Shown here one piece after another: positions 43,396 through 51,785 of a DNA stretch of 64,000 nucleotides. Every line of letters starts with the position of its first letter. Positions within the stretch are counted from its first letter, which is position 1. The notes under the pieces were generated by a model, which worked only from the letters and a program-made list of their open reading frames with translations, made no database searches and was not told the DNA's origin. A program made the position numbers and the translations under genes. Origin of the DNA: UBA2185 sp964564625 (GTDB taxonomy: Bacteria; Desulfobacterota; Syntrophia; Syntrophales; UBA2185); NCBI GenBank assembly GCA_964564625.1, contig CAZMBE010000012.1:18499-82498 (forward strand). Reading direction: 5' to 3'.

Positions 43396-44251
43396 TGTCT
43401 GGATTTCCGAACAACGATTGCACAACGTCGCTGACCTCTCGTTCCATCTGATCAATCGTGGGAGAGACAGCACTCACGGGAATACCGACAAGTTCCCACG
43501 CTTTCTCGTCTAAAGAGGGAATGTAATGTTCTCCGCTGCTTCCTAATTGCATGGCATGGGCAATAAGGTCAGCTATGTGCACCACGGCAGTCTCTATAGG
43601 ATATCTTCGCGCGTTCCGCGGCGCATGATGATATGCTACAACCTCTTCAAGGGACGGCGGTAGATTCCAGAATCCCACCAACACCCGGCCTAAATCAGAA
43701 TGGTCATACCCCATATTTTCCTTTTCCACCGTATAGAGTAATTTGCCTTCGGCTCTGCTGCGCAAAATCATTTCCCGGGCCTTCTCCGGTATTTTTTTGT
43801 ACAGTACGAGACGTCCAATATCATGAATGATACCCGCGGCAAAAAAACGCTCCACATTCATTTCACACCTTCTATAGGTGGCAAGTATTTTGGCGCCGAT
43901 ACCGCACGCCACACTATGTCTCCAGAAAGATTCCATATTGACGAGATCTTCCGGTATCCCTTTAAAGAGACTCATCACGGATGTAGCCAATGCGAGATCA
44001 CGTACCTGCTGCGTCCCTACGATGAAAAGGGCTCGACTGACCGTTTCGATTTTTGATGGAAAACTGTAAAACGCACTGTTCACAATCTGGAGCAGCCGCG
44101 AGGTTAGGCCAGGATCATCGCTAATGATATTGCTGATGTCCTTCATTGAAGAGCGGGGGTTGCTCACGGCCTCGTTGATTTTGGAGTATATAACCGGCAA
44201 AGATGACAACTGCACTAACCCTTTTAAAAGATCTTCCGGTCTGTTGTTCAT
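43358..44251 (-). CDS. HDOD-domain signalling protein
   Basis: A 297-residue protein with an HDOD domain (about 5-210): LSSLPVIYSKINEAVSNP, ISDDPGLTSRLLQIVNSAFY and VGTQQVRDLALATSVMSLF. HDOD proteins lack a complete metal site and act as scaffolds in c-di-GMP, stress or motility signalling. The region AAGIIHDIGRLVLYK near 135-150 is nevertheless HD-like, and YHHAPRN near 207 follows. The ATG at 44251 has GTGAGG seven bases before it. It is followed by the GAF hybrid kinase in overlap, so the two probably work together. Confidence 0.88.
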   Translation of the reverse strand: MNNRPEDLLKGLVQLSSLPVIYSKINEAVSNPRSSMKDISNIISDDPGLTSRLLQIVNSAFYSFPSKIETVSRALFIVGTQQVRDLALATSVMSLFKGIPEDLVNMESFWRHSVACGIGAKILATYRRCEMNVERFFAAGIIHDIGRLVLYKKIPEKAREMILRSRAEGKLLYTVEKENMGYDHSDLGRVLVGFWNLPPSLEEVVAYHHAPRNARRYPIETAVVHIADLIAHAMQLGSSGEHYIPSLDEKAWELVGIPVSAVSPTIDQMEREVSDVVQSLFGNPDNDKECKKKKVSV

Positions 44252-44301
44252 GGTTACCTCACATAATTGTATAATCTTAGCAGTTACGAAACACAGTCCC
44301 G

Positions 44302-44655
44302 TCAATCATTGATATGACCGTGCGCACAACCCTGTTTCACACTACGAATTGTAACCAGTCGAAACAATTCCTTGTTGAATGGATTTTCCATGTTTGCGTC
44401 AAGGAAACGTTCACGAGTCTTATTTTCCATCTCCTCTAAAAGAAGAGGATCAAGCCTGGCGGCAATATTTGCGGTTAGTTCATCTTTTTCGATACCCTGA
44501 ATATCTGCTTCGGTGACGCCCCACATTCTGAATACTCTCAAGTGCTTTTCATTTATCTTACTGCCCCCGGCCAGTAATACCCGGCCGCTTCGATCTTTTA
44601 TGTCCTTCGCCAGAACCATATTCACTTGAATATCTGCGAGATTAATTATCCCCAT
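44302..44655 (-). CDS. small protein resembling the N-terminal domain of HD-GYP proteins
   Basis: A 117-residue soluble protein. The segment LADIQVNMVLAKDIKDRSG then RVLLAGGSKINEKHLRVFRM and WGVTEADI matches the domain that precedes HD-GYP or HDOD modules in many Deltaproteobacteria; here it is stand-alone. The rest is helical and charged. It is 50 bp upstream of the HDOD gene and on the same strand, so it may act as its regulatory partner. The enzymatic HD-GYP part is absent. Confidence 0.65.
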   Translation of the reverse strand: MGIINLADIQVNMVLAKDIKDRSGRVLLAGGSKINEKHLRVFRMWGVTEADIQGIEKDELTANIAARLDPLLLEEMENKTRERFLDANMENPFNKELFRLVTIRSVKQGCAHGHIND

Positions 44656-44975
44656 CTTTTCGCCCCATAATTAATGATACATTATTTATATATTCAGAAT
44701 TAAAGAAATTCTCATACCTGTTATCGTCATTTTCGTTGAAAACTTTATTATTTAAAACCCTCCGCGGTGAACTGAGGAGAATGTACGATTCATAGGGAAC
44801 AATAACTTTCCCCGTTCACTCGCTACCGGATTCAACGAAAACGACCGACACATTCATTCATCTGAATCAATGAAAAATGGGGATTCTGAAAATACCACAC
44901 GTTCGTTAATGAGGTTATTACGCGGATTACATTTATTCCTAGTGGGGGAATGAGTGCTTGGGGGAGATTGTTGAA
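44656..44975. other. 320-bp intergenic region with a long-range inverted repeat
   Basis: Upstream region of the signalling operon and 3' side of the PilZ gene, both on the minus strand. It contains a 15-bp inverted repeat (listed separately), which is the only structure I find. No terminator for the PilZ gene is apparent. Confidence 0.5.
44726..44845. repeat. 15-bp inverted repeat, 14 of 15 matching
   Basis: GTCATTTTCGTTGAA (44726-44740) and TTCAACGAAAACGAC (44831-44845) are complementary except for one base, 90 bp apart. Possible paired binding sites upstream of the HD/HDOD operon, or the stem of a long structure. Confidence 0.4.
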
Positions 44976-45644
44976 TTATAAGGATTTGGACAGATGTGTT
45001 CTCTCCATTGCAAGGATTTTACCGCTCAATACATGGCTGCATATTTTATCCAGCTTTAAAAAACGAACAGACACATATTCCAGATCGCTCCTCCTGGGGG
45101 CATCATAAGGATGCCAGACTTTTACTGCCTTTGCATCAACATTGAACGTTTGGTCGTCAAGAGCTAACACAATTTGAATTATCGTGCCTGTTCCCACAGG
45201 ATTATCTTTTGCATGGCAAAAACGTGCACCGCCGATGGAAATATCTATCAGACTGGCCCTTTCATTTCCAAAAAAAAGGCTAATGCCGCTGTCTGATCTC
45301 GGTTTTACGCGGTAGTGCATTCTTATATTAGACCTTGAAAGAGCACTTTGCCGAGTTACGGACAGGGCCTGAACTGTTTTCATTGAATAGAGGCGATAAT
45401 CATTGAGTATTGTATTGATCTTTCCTGTAAAACCGACGCGGCTTAAACTTTCTTTTTTCTTGATCAGGTATGTGACCGTTATTTCTTTCCCGACATAATA
45501 CTTTGTAAGGGGAGGTGATGTCTGAGACAGAATAATTTTAGTTCCCTCAACGTCGTATACCAGGGCATTTCTCACATCCGTAATTTCGTTTCCCGTATCG
45601 ACATGAGTGACGATATTGACGCTCATTCCAGGTCTGATTTCCAT
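44976..45644 (-). CDS. PilZ-domain c-di-GMP receptor (YcgR-like layout)
   Basis: A 222-residue protein with an N-terminal beta-barrel flagellar brake-like region (about 1-95) and a C-terminal PilZ domain (about 105-215). Both binding motifs are present: RMHYR (RxxxR) near 107-111 and DISIGGAR (D/NxSxxG) near 133. It should therefore bind c-di-GMP. Its placement between a signalling operon and a type IV pilus locus fits a role in surface motility or attachment. The start ATG is at 45644; no strong Shine-Dalgarno was noted. Confidence 0.85.
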   Translation of the reverse strand: MEIRPGMSVNIVTHVDTGNEITDVRNALVYDVEGTKIILSQTSPPLTKYYVGKEITVTYLIKKKESLSRVGFTGKINTILNDYRLYSMKTVQALSVTRQSALSRSNIRMHYRVKPRSDSGISLFFGNERASLIDISIGGARFCHAKDNPVGTGTIIQIVLALDDQTFNVDAKAVKVWHPYDAPRRSDLEYVSVRFLKLDKICSHVLSGKILAMERTHLSKSL

Positions 45645-46090
45645 GAGTGTTTCCAGACTACACCTCTAGGTCATGAAATGCCGTGCATCCTGTGAAAATT
45701 TACCCAGTAGAATACCATTATTTGCATGTTTTTTCATATGGACTTGCAGTTTTACAATGGCACCAAGCATACTAAAATATTTCTTCCAGAGCGAGCACTT
45801 TTCATGTTTGGATCTATGCTTGTTTACGTGCAAAAAGGATTCGAGGGTTCAAGGGTTTATTTTAGAATTGCGGAGATAGCAACTTTTTCGGAGGTACACG
45901 TGATTCCTTACACATCCCCATTTCTATTCCACATAAATGTACCTGCATATGCTTCTTATATCTTTTCTGGTGGAACTATCCTGTTACATACCTTCAAACA
46001 TTTCAAATATGCTTGAAATCGTAAGAAATTCAGAGTATATATGGCGAAAATCATTCTTATGCAGAATGAGGGACAGACAGGAAGGAACCA
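45645..46090. other. 446-bp intergenic region upstream of the pilus locus
   Basis: Separates the divergent PilZ gene and pilus operon and must hold both promoters, though I could not assign hexamers. A copy of the dispersed GGATTC(A/G)AGGGTTC element lies at 45835-45858. Open frames here have no family resemblance or ribosome-binding sites. Confidence 0.5.
45835..45858 (+). repeat. dispersed repeat copy A
   Basis: AAGGATTCGAGGGTTCAAGG followed by GTTT. The same degenerate unit recurs at about 50061-50087, 56111-56143 and 60034-60066, always between genes in the pilus part of the window. Confidence 0.45.
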
Positions 46091-47443
46091 TTGAAACAAC
46101 AAGTTGCTGTAAGCTTTGAGGATAACGTTGTAAAGGTGGTGTACTCATCTTCCCGTAAGGGAAGGACAATTGTTCAAAAGACGATGATTTTCAAGGAAGA
46201 AGATTTTGATTCATTCTTAAAAACCACTAAATTACCTGATCTTACTGTAATATGTCATTTTAAAAAATTCTACAGCGACCTCATGACAGCTCCTCCAACG
46301 AAACCTGCGTATCTCAAAAAAATTGTTGAAGCCGAAATCAGAAAACGTTTCCCAGATCTGAAGGACTTCTCCTTTTTTTTCAGCATGCTCACGGGAAAAG
46401 CAGCCGGCGAGAAGGGCACCAGGGAAGTATTTTTCTTCGCTGTCGATAATAGTGAACTTACTGAAATCATAGAACGCTTTAACAAGTTCGATAAATCCGT
46501 TCGCTACATATACCCTGATATTCTCATATTTTCCCGCCTCATTACATCATCGGGCGAGTTCAACAGCAAAACCGTCCTTCCCATGTTTACTTCAGGAACA
46601 GACCGGACCCTTTTTCTTGTCCGCGAAGGACAGATATGTTTTATCAGAGTAACGCCATCTTCGGTTCATAATCTCACTGATGTTGATGTCGATAATATGA
46701 ACATGACGGTCAGTTACTGCAGGCAGAAATTGCGGGTGAATCCCGAATCCATTATTCTTATGAATGCCGAAAATAACGAAGGGCCGTTTAACACTATTAT
46801 TCCGACAGTACCTGTCACATATCCTAAGGGTGTCCTTGCCCCCGAAGAAACGTTACAAAATTTCATCGCGCCAATATCAGCAATCATTTTCCAACAAAAT
46901 CTCAAAAACGAAAACCTTCTGCCCCTCAAGTATAAGACTCTTTATAACTATAGGAGTATTGCCTCGTATGCCAGCATTCTATTTCTCATGCTTTCGCTCC
47001 TTGGGCTGGTTCACATCTGCATCAATCTTTCACAAATTTCCATAGTGAACGAAAAGATTAATCTACTGAGGAAAGAACTTACAGGAATAGATGCAATCAC
47101 CGCTGCATATGATAAAGATACGGAAAAGATGCAGCAAATTGTACCTCTGATTAATTTCGTCAATGATGCTCATGCAACTCCTGATATACGGAGAGCATTG
47201 GCTTCGCTTACGTTTCTTCCCATGGAAAACGTGCATATTAAAGTCATACAAATAACCAACAGAAGAGATGCGTTACTGATACAGGTAACTGGTTTTGTAC
47301 ATGCAAAGAAATACGGTGATATGCACAGAATTTTTGTAAGTCTCCTCAACAATTTTCAAAATATTTCAGGCATGGCAATTGTTTCGAAGAATATTGAGAT
47401 AGGAAATGGACATTTCCAAATTGATGTCGAAAATAGGGGCTGA
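46091..47443 (+). CDS. fused PilM/PilN-like (MshI/GspL-type) pilus assembly protein
   Basis: A 450-residue inner-membrane protein. Residues about 1-270 form an actin-like cytoplasmic part in the manner of PilM or GspL-N (VAVSFEDNVVKVVYSS at the start), a single helix follows (about 288-312), and the periplasmic end (about 315-450) resembles PilN/GspL-C. The platform function split over two genes in type IVa systems is thus fused here, as in MSHA MshI. The start is TTG at 46091 with GGAAGGAA before it. The next gene overlaps by 38 bp. First gene of the MSHA-like operon. Confidence 0.7.
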   Translation: MKQQVAVSFEDNVVKVVYSSSRKGRTIVQKTMIFKEEDFDSFLKTTKLPDLTVICHFKKFYSDLMTAPPTKPAYLKKIVEAEIRKRFPDLKDFSFFFSMLTGKAAGEKGTREVFFFAVDNSELTEIIERFNKFDKSVRYIYPDILIFSRLITSSGEFNSKTVLPMFTSGTDRTLFLVREGQICFIRVTPSSVHNLTDVDVDNMNMTVSYCRQKLRVNPESIILMNAENNEGPFNTIIPTVPVTYPKGVLAPEETLQNFIAPISAIIFQQNLKNENLLPLKYKTLYNYRSIASYASILFLMLSLLGLVHICINLSQISIVNEKINLLRKELTGIDAITAAYDKDTEKMQQIVPLINFVNDAHATPDIRRALASLTFLPMENVHIKVIQITNRRDALLIQVTGFVHAKKYGDMHRIFVSLLNNFQNISGMAIVSKNIEIGNGHFQIDVENRG

Positions 47444-48005
47444 TTCGAAAGATCGCTCTCCCATGGATGCAAAGCTCAAAAAGCTGTTGCGGTACTATGC
47501 TGTTTCTGCACTTTGCGCCACAGTGCTCATCTCCGGCGCATTGCTCACGGAGAATTACATGACAAGCCTTTCAGACACATTGGATAAATTTCAGACTTTA
47601 AAAATTAACAGCGTGAAAATGAAAGAGGCGTCAAGAAAGGCGGGGGAAACATTCGCAACCATCAGATCAGCTTTTTCATCATACGACAAAACTGAAGCTA
47701 TGGAAGGCACTATATTAACTACTTTAGATTCAATTAAAGACCGCATGAAGAACTCTGACATTACCGTGACAAAATTTGAAAAAAAGGGAAACGAAATTGA
47801 ATTGCCCGTTACCGTGAACGGAACAATTCAAGATTATGCATATTTCATCAACAACATAGGCTATTTGCAATCACTCCCATCACCTGTTTTTTATATCAGC
47901 GGCGTCACAATCTCAGATCAGTCAGATGAAAAAAATGCTGTGATTAATTTCGAAATCAGGGGGGCATTAAAAATGCAAACAGCCCCTGCAGGTGGAAGCT
48001 CATGA
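47406..48005 (+). CDS. PilO/MshJ-like pilus assembly protein
   Basis: A 199-residue bitopic protein: short cytoplasmic start, membrane helix about 31-48 (YAVSALCATVLISGALL), a coiled-coil stretch (about 52-90) and a periplasmic ferredoxin-like domain with ELPVTVNGTIQDYAYFINNI near 138-157, as in PilO and MshJ. It partners the upstream PilM/N-like protein in the inner-membrane complex. It overlaps the following gene by 4 bp (ATGA). Confidence 0.72.
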   Translation: MDISKLMSKIGADSKDRSPMDAKLKKLLRYYAVSALCATVLISGALLTENYMTSLSDTLDKFQTLKINSVKMKEASRKAGETFATIRSAFSSYDKTEAMEGTILTTLDSIKDRMKNSDITVTKFEKKGNEIELPVTVNGTIQDYAYFINNIGYLQSLPSPVFYISGVTISDQSDEKNAVINFEIRGALKMQTAPAGGSS

Positions 48006-48448
48006 ACGAGAATTATAAGATTATCATAATCCTTGTATTGGTGCCTGTTGTTGCGCTCCTGATAATGTATATGATTTCCAGCGTGAAATTTTCTCCCTCT
48101 TTTTCTGCGGAGGAGCAAAAAGTCTTCAACTTCAGCGACGAGCAAACCCCTCAATTTGCTCATAGGAAGCAATCACCGGTGATCTGGATAAAGAGCCCAA
48201 TATCCCTGTCACAAAACGCTGAGCGCGGATTTCCAAAGACTTCCCTCGTGGAAATGTCACCACCACCGGATGCCACAGGAAGAAGGGTTTCCTTCATTCT
48301 GCTTCATAAAAAAAGAAATTTGGCGATTGTTGACGGCAAGCTCGTACATGAAGGCGATCACCTTGGTAACCAGAAAATCGCAAAGATTGAAAAAGACAAA
48401 GTTTTATTAAAAGGCAGAGAAGGTGAAAAATGGCTGAATTTAGATTAA
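48002..48448 (+). CDS. PilP/GspC-like (MshK-type) periplasmic linker protein
   Basis: A 148-residue protein with one N-terminal helix (about 6-27) and a periplasmic domain. The last 60 residues resemble the HR domain of GspC/PilP: RRVSFILLHKKRNLAIVDGK then HEGDHLGNQKIAKIEKDKVLL. Such proteins connect the inner platform to the secretin. The family match is by pattern and location between the PilO-like and secretin genes. It overlaps the secretin gene by 19 bp. Confidence 0.65.
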   Translation: MNENYKIIIILVLVPVVALLIMYMISSVKFSPSFSAEEQKVFNFSDEQTPQFAHRKQSPVIWIKSPISLSQNAERGFPKTSLVEMSPPPDATGRRVSFILLHKKRNLAIVDGKLVHEGDHLGNQKIAKIEKDKVLLKGREGEKWLNLD

Positions 48449-49980
48449 GTAAATTTACCATAGTGATAGTACTTTTACTTCCGATTCTTTCCATATGCTT
48501 GATATCTTGTAATAGCAGCACTCTCGATATTAAAAGGGAAATCCAGATACCCCCGGAAGCCAAAACAACGAAAGGCGCTGATTTTACCACTGTCGCTCCC
48601 GTGAAAACACCTGATTTCGTTCCTGTGCATGAAGACATATCACCACTTAAGACGCGAATTGTTGACATCTCCGCAAGGAATACCCCTCTGAGGGATGTCC
48701 TCTTTATCATATCAGAAGCAACAGACCTAAACCTGATTATGGAAAAAGAGATAGCGCCCGAACTCCCCATAACCCTTACTTTAAAAAATGTCACCGCAGA
48801 AGAGGCCCTGAACAGAGTTTGCGCTTCCGTCGACTATTACTACACGGTACAGGATAACATGTTATATATAAAAGCCACCACCACCAGGACATACGAACTT
48901 GGGATTCCCGCCATTATACAAACCTATCACACAGACCTGGGTGGCGACATGCTTGGCGGCGCTGTTGCGGGGACGAGTGGAAGCACCACAGTGAAAGGTA
49001 ATATTTCACAAAAAGCGGAGATCGATAAATCTGCCTACAACTTCTGGGATGTTATTGAGAAATCCCTGGAGAAAATCATTGGCGCCTCGGCAGGATCATA
49101 TTCCACCTCGCCACAGACTCTCACGGTCAACAGGATGACAGGAACCATCATTGTCACCGCCACAAAAAAAGACATTGAAAAAGTTGAACACTATCTTACT
49201 ACGATAAAAAAAGTCATGAACAGGCAGGTTCTGGTGGAAGCAAAGATTATTGAGGTTAACCTCTCTGACGGTCTGCAATTTGGGATTGACTGGAGTTTTG
49301 TCTTAAATACCGGTGACGGCCAAAGCGCCACCTTCTCAACACAAAAATTTGCCGATATAGTTTCCACGGCAAATCCCAATTTCAGCATCACCACCGTAGC
49401 TTCTGATTTTGCTTCCCTGCTGAGAGCCATACAAACACAGGGAGAGACAAGAATCCTCTCTAACCCGCGAGTAAGCATCATGAATGGGCAGACAGCGCTC
49501 CTCAGTGTAGGGCAGGACAGAAATTATATTTCCAAAATTGAAACAACTACCACTGCGGGTACCACACCCATAACCACTTTTACGGTAAACACAAGCAGCC
49601 TTCTTTCCGGCATTATGATTGGAATCGTACCGTTTATCAGCGAAAGCGGCGAGATATCCCTCAATATTACTCCCATTACTTCAGACCTCGTCAAGATCGA
49701 TTCGCAGAAGCTCGGCACACCCGATACTGCAGGCAATTATCCCTATCTTATTCAACTTCCTACAATAAACCTTCGACAAATGAATACGACGGTAAAAGTG
49801 AGAAACGGACATATGGTCATTATAGGGGGGCTGATCTCCAACCGGGAAGAATTCTCAGACAGCCAAATACCATTTTTGGGAGATATTCCCATGTTAGGTT
49901 ACTTGTTTAAAAGCAGGTCAAAGACGGTGACGAAAACAGAACTGGTTGTATTACTTCAGCCCGTGATTATTTCCAAGTAA
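48430..49980 (+). CDS. MshL/PilQ-type secretin, lipoprotein
   Basis: Outer-membrane secretin of 516 residues. Signal sequence with lipobox LISC (Cys 27), an STN-like N0 domain (about 75-145: IVDISARNTPLRDVLFIISE), an N1/KH repeat (about 225-270: QTLTVNRMTGTIIVTATKKD) and the C-terminal secretin beta-barrel (ILSNPRVSIMNGQTALLSVG, and VRNGHMVIIGGLISNREE near the end). The size and the MSHA-like order point to MshL rather than the larger PilQ with AMIN domains. It forms the pore for pilus exit. Confidence 0.9.
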   Translation: MAEFRLSKFTIVIVLLLPILSICLISCNSSTLDIKREIQIPPEAKTTKGADFTTVAPVKTPDFVPVHEDISPLKTRIVDISARNTPLRDVLFIISEATDLNLIMEKEIAPELPITLTLKNVTAEEALNRVCASVDYYYTVQDNMLYIKATTTRTYELGIPAIIQTYHTDLGGDMLGGAVAGTSGSTTVKGNISQKAEIDKSAYNFWDVIEKSLEKIIGASAGSYSTSPQTLTVNRMTGTIIVTATKKDIEKVEHYLTTIKKVMNRQVLVEAKIIEVNLSDGLQFGIDWSFVLNTGDGQSATFSTQKFADIVSTANPNFSITTVASDFASLLRAIQTQGETRILSNPRVSIMNGQTALLSVGQDRNYISKIETTTTAGTTPITTFTVNTSSLLSGIMIGIVPFISESGEISLNITPITSDLVKIDSQKLGTPDTAGNYPYLIQLPTINLRQMNTTVKVRNGHMVIIGGLISNREEFSDSQIPFLGDIPMLGYLFKSRSKTVTKTELVVLLQPVIISK

Positions 49981-50060
49981 AGGAATAATAGTTACATCCG
50001 GAACATTTGCTATTTTCTGCAGGGGTGAAGGGGCCAGGGTTTCCAGTATTTAAAATATTC

Positions 50061-50087
50061 ACTCGAACCCTCGAACCCTTGAATCCT
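50061..50087 (-). repeat. dispersed repeat copy B
   Basis: On the minus strand, AGGATTCAAGGGTTCGAGGG then TTCGAGT. It lies in the 158-bp gap between the secretin and ATPase genes, interrupting an otherwise tightly packed operon. Confidence 0.45.
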
Positions 50088-50138
50088 GCTACAACCAAAC
50101 AGAAGAATCACATAAAATACATTGGGGATGAAAGACAT

Positions 50139-51785
50139 ATGGCAATAGTAAAGATTGGGGAAATCCTTCAGTCAAAAAGTCTCATCAATAATAACCAGCT
50201 TCAGATTGCGCTCATCCAGCAGAAAATTACCGGCGAACTTCTTGGTGACACGGTTGTAAAACTCGGTTTTGTATCATCGAAAGAACTCGGTCAGGCCTTG
50301 GCTGAGCAGGCGGGTGTGGACTATATTGACCTAAGCCAGCACCCCGTCTCTGAAGAGGCCCTGAAAGTAATTCCAAAAGAAACAGCAGAAGCGACAAGCT
50401 TTATTCCCATCGAACTAACGGGCAGCAGGATGAGTATAGGCGTCATTGACCCAAGCAACATTATCGCTATTGACAAGGTGACATCGATTACCAAGACTCA
50501 GCCGAAAGTCTATATGGTGGACCCCGATAATTTCCGCGAGTCTCTGGAGAAGGGCTATTTTTTTCTTGAGAATCCAATTCAGCAGGGCCGAGACAAAATC
50601 ATTGCAGATATCAAAGAGACAAAAACAGCAGGCGGTCCCGTGGTAACATCCTTAACAGACCTTATCTTTATTGACGGAATCAGAAGAAACGCGACAGATA
50701 TACACATTTCACCATCGTCGGATATTGTACACATATTCTACAGGATTGACGGAGTATTGCAATACGGGCATGGCCTTCCCCGGCTCTCTCACGCGGGAAT
50801 CGTATCAAGAATTAAAATCCTCTCTAAACTCGATATCGCGGAAACACGTCTTCCGCAGGACGGTTCCTTTACATTCGACTTTCTCCAGAAGGGCTACGAC
50901 ATCCGTGTATCAACCGTGCCTACCATATACGGCGAAAACGTGGTGATGCGCATTCTCGCGGGTACCGGCCCCCTTCTCAGAATCGACAAGCTCGGCTTTG
51001 ATGAACAGAATGTAAAAACAATCAAGTCACTGTTTCAAAAGCCGTACGGTGTCATTCTTATTGCCGGTCCAACCGGTTCCGGGAAAACAACAACATTGTA
51101 TGCAGCCCTCAGAGAACTCAATCTACTGGAAAGAAATGTCATTACCGTAGAGGATCCCGTTGAATACAAATTAAGCCTCATAAAACAAAGCCAGGTGAAT
51201 GAAAAGACCGGATATAATTTTGCCTTTGCGGCAAGAAATTTTATGAGGCAGGATCCGGATGTCATGCTCATAGGAGAGATAAGGGATGAAGAAACAGCAA
51301 AAATTGCTGTGCGTACATCCATTACGGGACACCTTGTTCTTTCCACCATCCATTCAAATGACGCAGTGACTTCTATCCCCCGGCTTCTGGATTTGAAGGT
51401 TGACAAATTTCTCGTATCCTCGTCATTGCTGGCTATTATTGCCCAGAGGCTGGCCAGGAAGATATGCCAGTTTTGCTCGCAAGAGCATACTCTCAGTGAT
51501 GAAGAGCATAAAATATTTCAAGAATACGGAGTACAGATCGATAAAGCATACAGAGGGACCGGATGTCCAAAATGTCACGGTTCCGGCTATTCCGGCAGAG
51601 TGGTAATAGGAGAAATTTTAACGATAGACAACGAGCTGAGGGATTTGATCTATTCTGATGTACCGGTCACCGCCATACAGGCAGCCGCCATTCGCAAGGG
51701 GATGATACCCATGAAACAAGACGGCATGAACAAGGTTGCCCAGGGCATACTTTCTGTTGATGAATTGCTCAGGGTGGCTGGATGA
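50139..51785 (+). CDS. MshE/PilB-type assembly ATPase
   Basis: A 548-residue GspE-family motor. The N-terminal MshEN-like domain (about 1-145, SLINNNQLQIALIQQKITGE and LAEQAGVDYIDLSQHPV) is known in MshE to bind c-di-GMP. The core has Walker A GPTGSGKTT (about 309-317), the Asp box VEDPVEY, Walker B VMLIGEIRDEETA, His box HLVLSTIHSN and a CxxC pair of a zinc module (CQFC ... CPKCHGSG). I place the start at ATG 50139, at the conserved MAIVKIGEIL; the open frame upstream only reads through the dispersed repeat. Confidence 0.92.
   Translation: MAIVKIGEILQSKSLINNNQLQIALIQQKITGELLGDTVVKLGFVSSKELGQALAEQAGVDYIDLSQHPVSEEALKVIPKETAEATSFIPIELTGSRMSIGVIDPSNIIAIDKVTSITKTQPKVYMVDPDNFRESLEKGYFFLENPIQQGRDKIIADIKETKTAGGPVVTSLTDLIFIDGIRRNATDIHISPSSDIVHIFYRIDGVLQYGHGLPRLSHAGIVSRIKILSKLDIAETRLPQDGSFTFDFLQKGYDIRVSTVPTIYGENVVMRILAGTGPLLRIDKLGFDEQNVKTIKSLFQKPYGVILIAGPTGSGKTTTLYAALRELNLLERNVITVEDPVEYKLSLIKQSQVNEKTGYNFAFAARNFMRQDPDVMLIGEIRDEETAKIAVRTSITGHLVLSTIHSNDAVTSIPRLLDLKVDKFLVSSSLLAIIAQRLARKICQFCSQEHTLSDEEHKIFQEYGVQIDKAYRGTGCPKCHGSGYSGRVVIGEILTIDNELRDLIYSDVPVTAIQAAAIRKGMIPMKQDGMNKVAQGILSVDELLRVAG

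Noticed and set aside
45673..46119. Plus-strand frames in the gap before the pilus operon
   Set aside because: Cys/Phe-rich sequences with no family likeness; one reads through a dispersed repeat.
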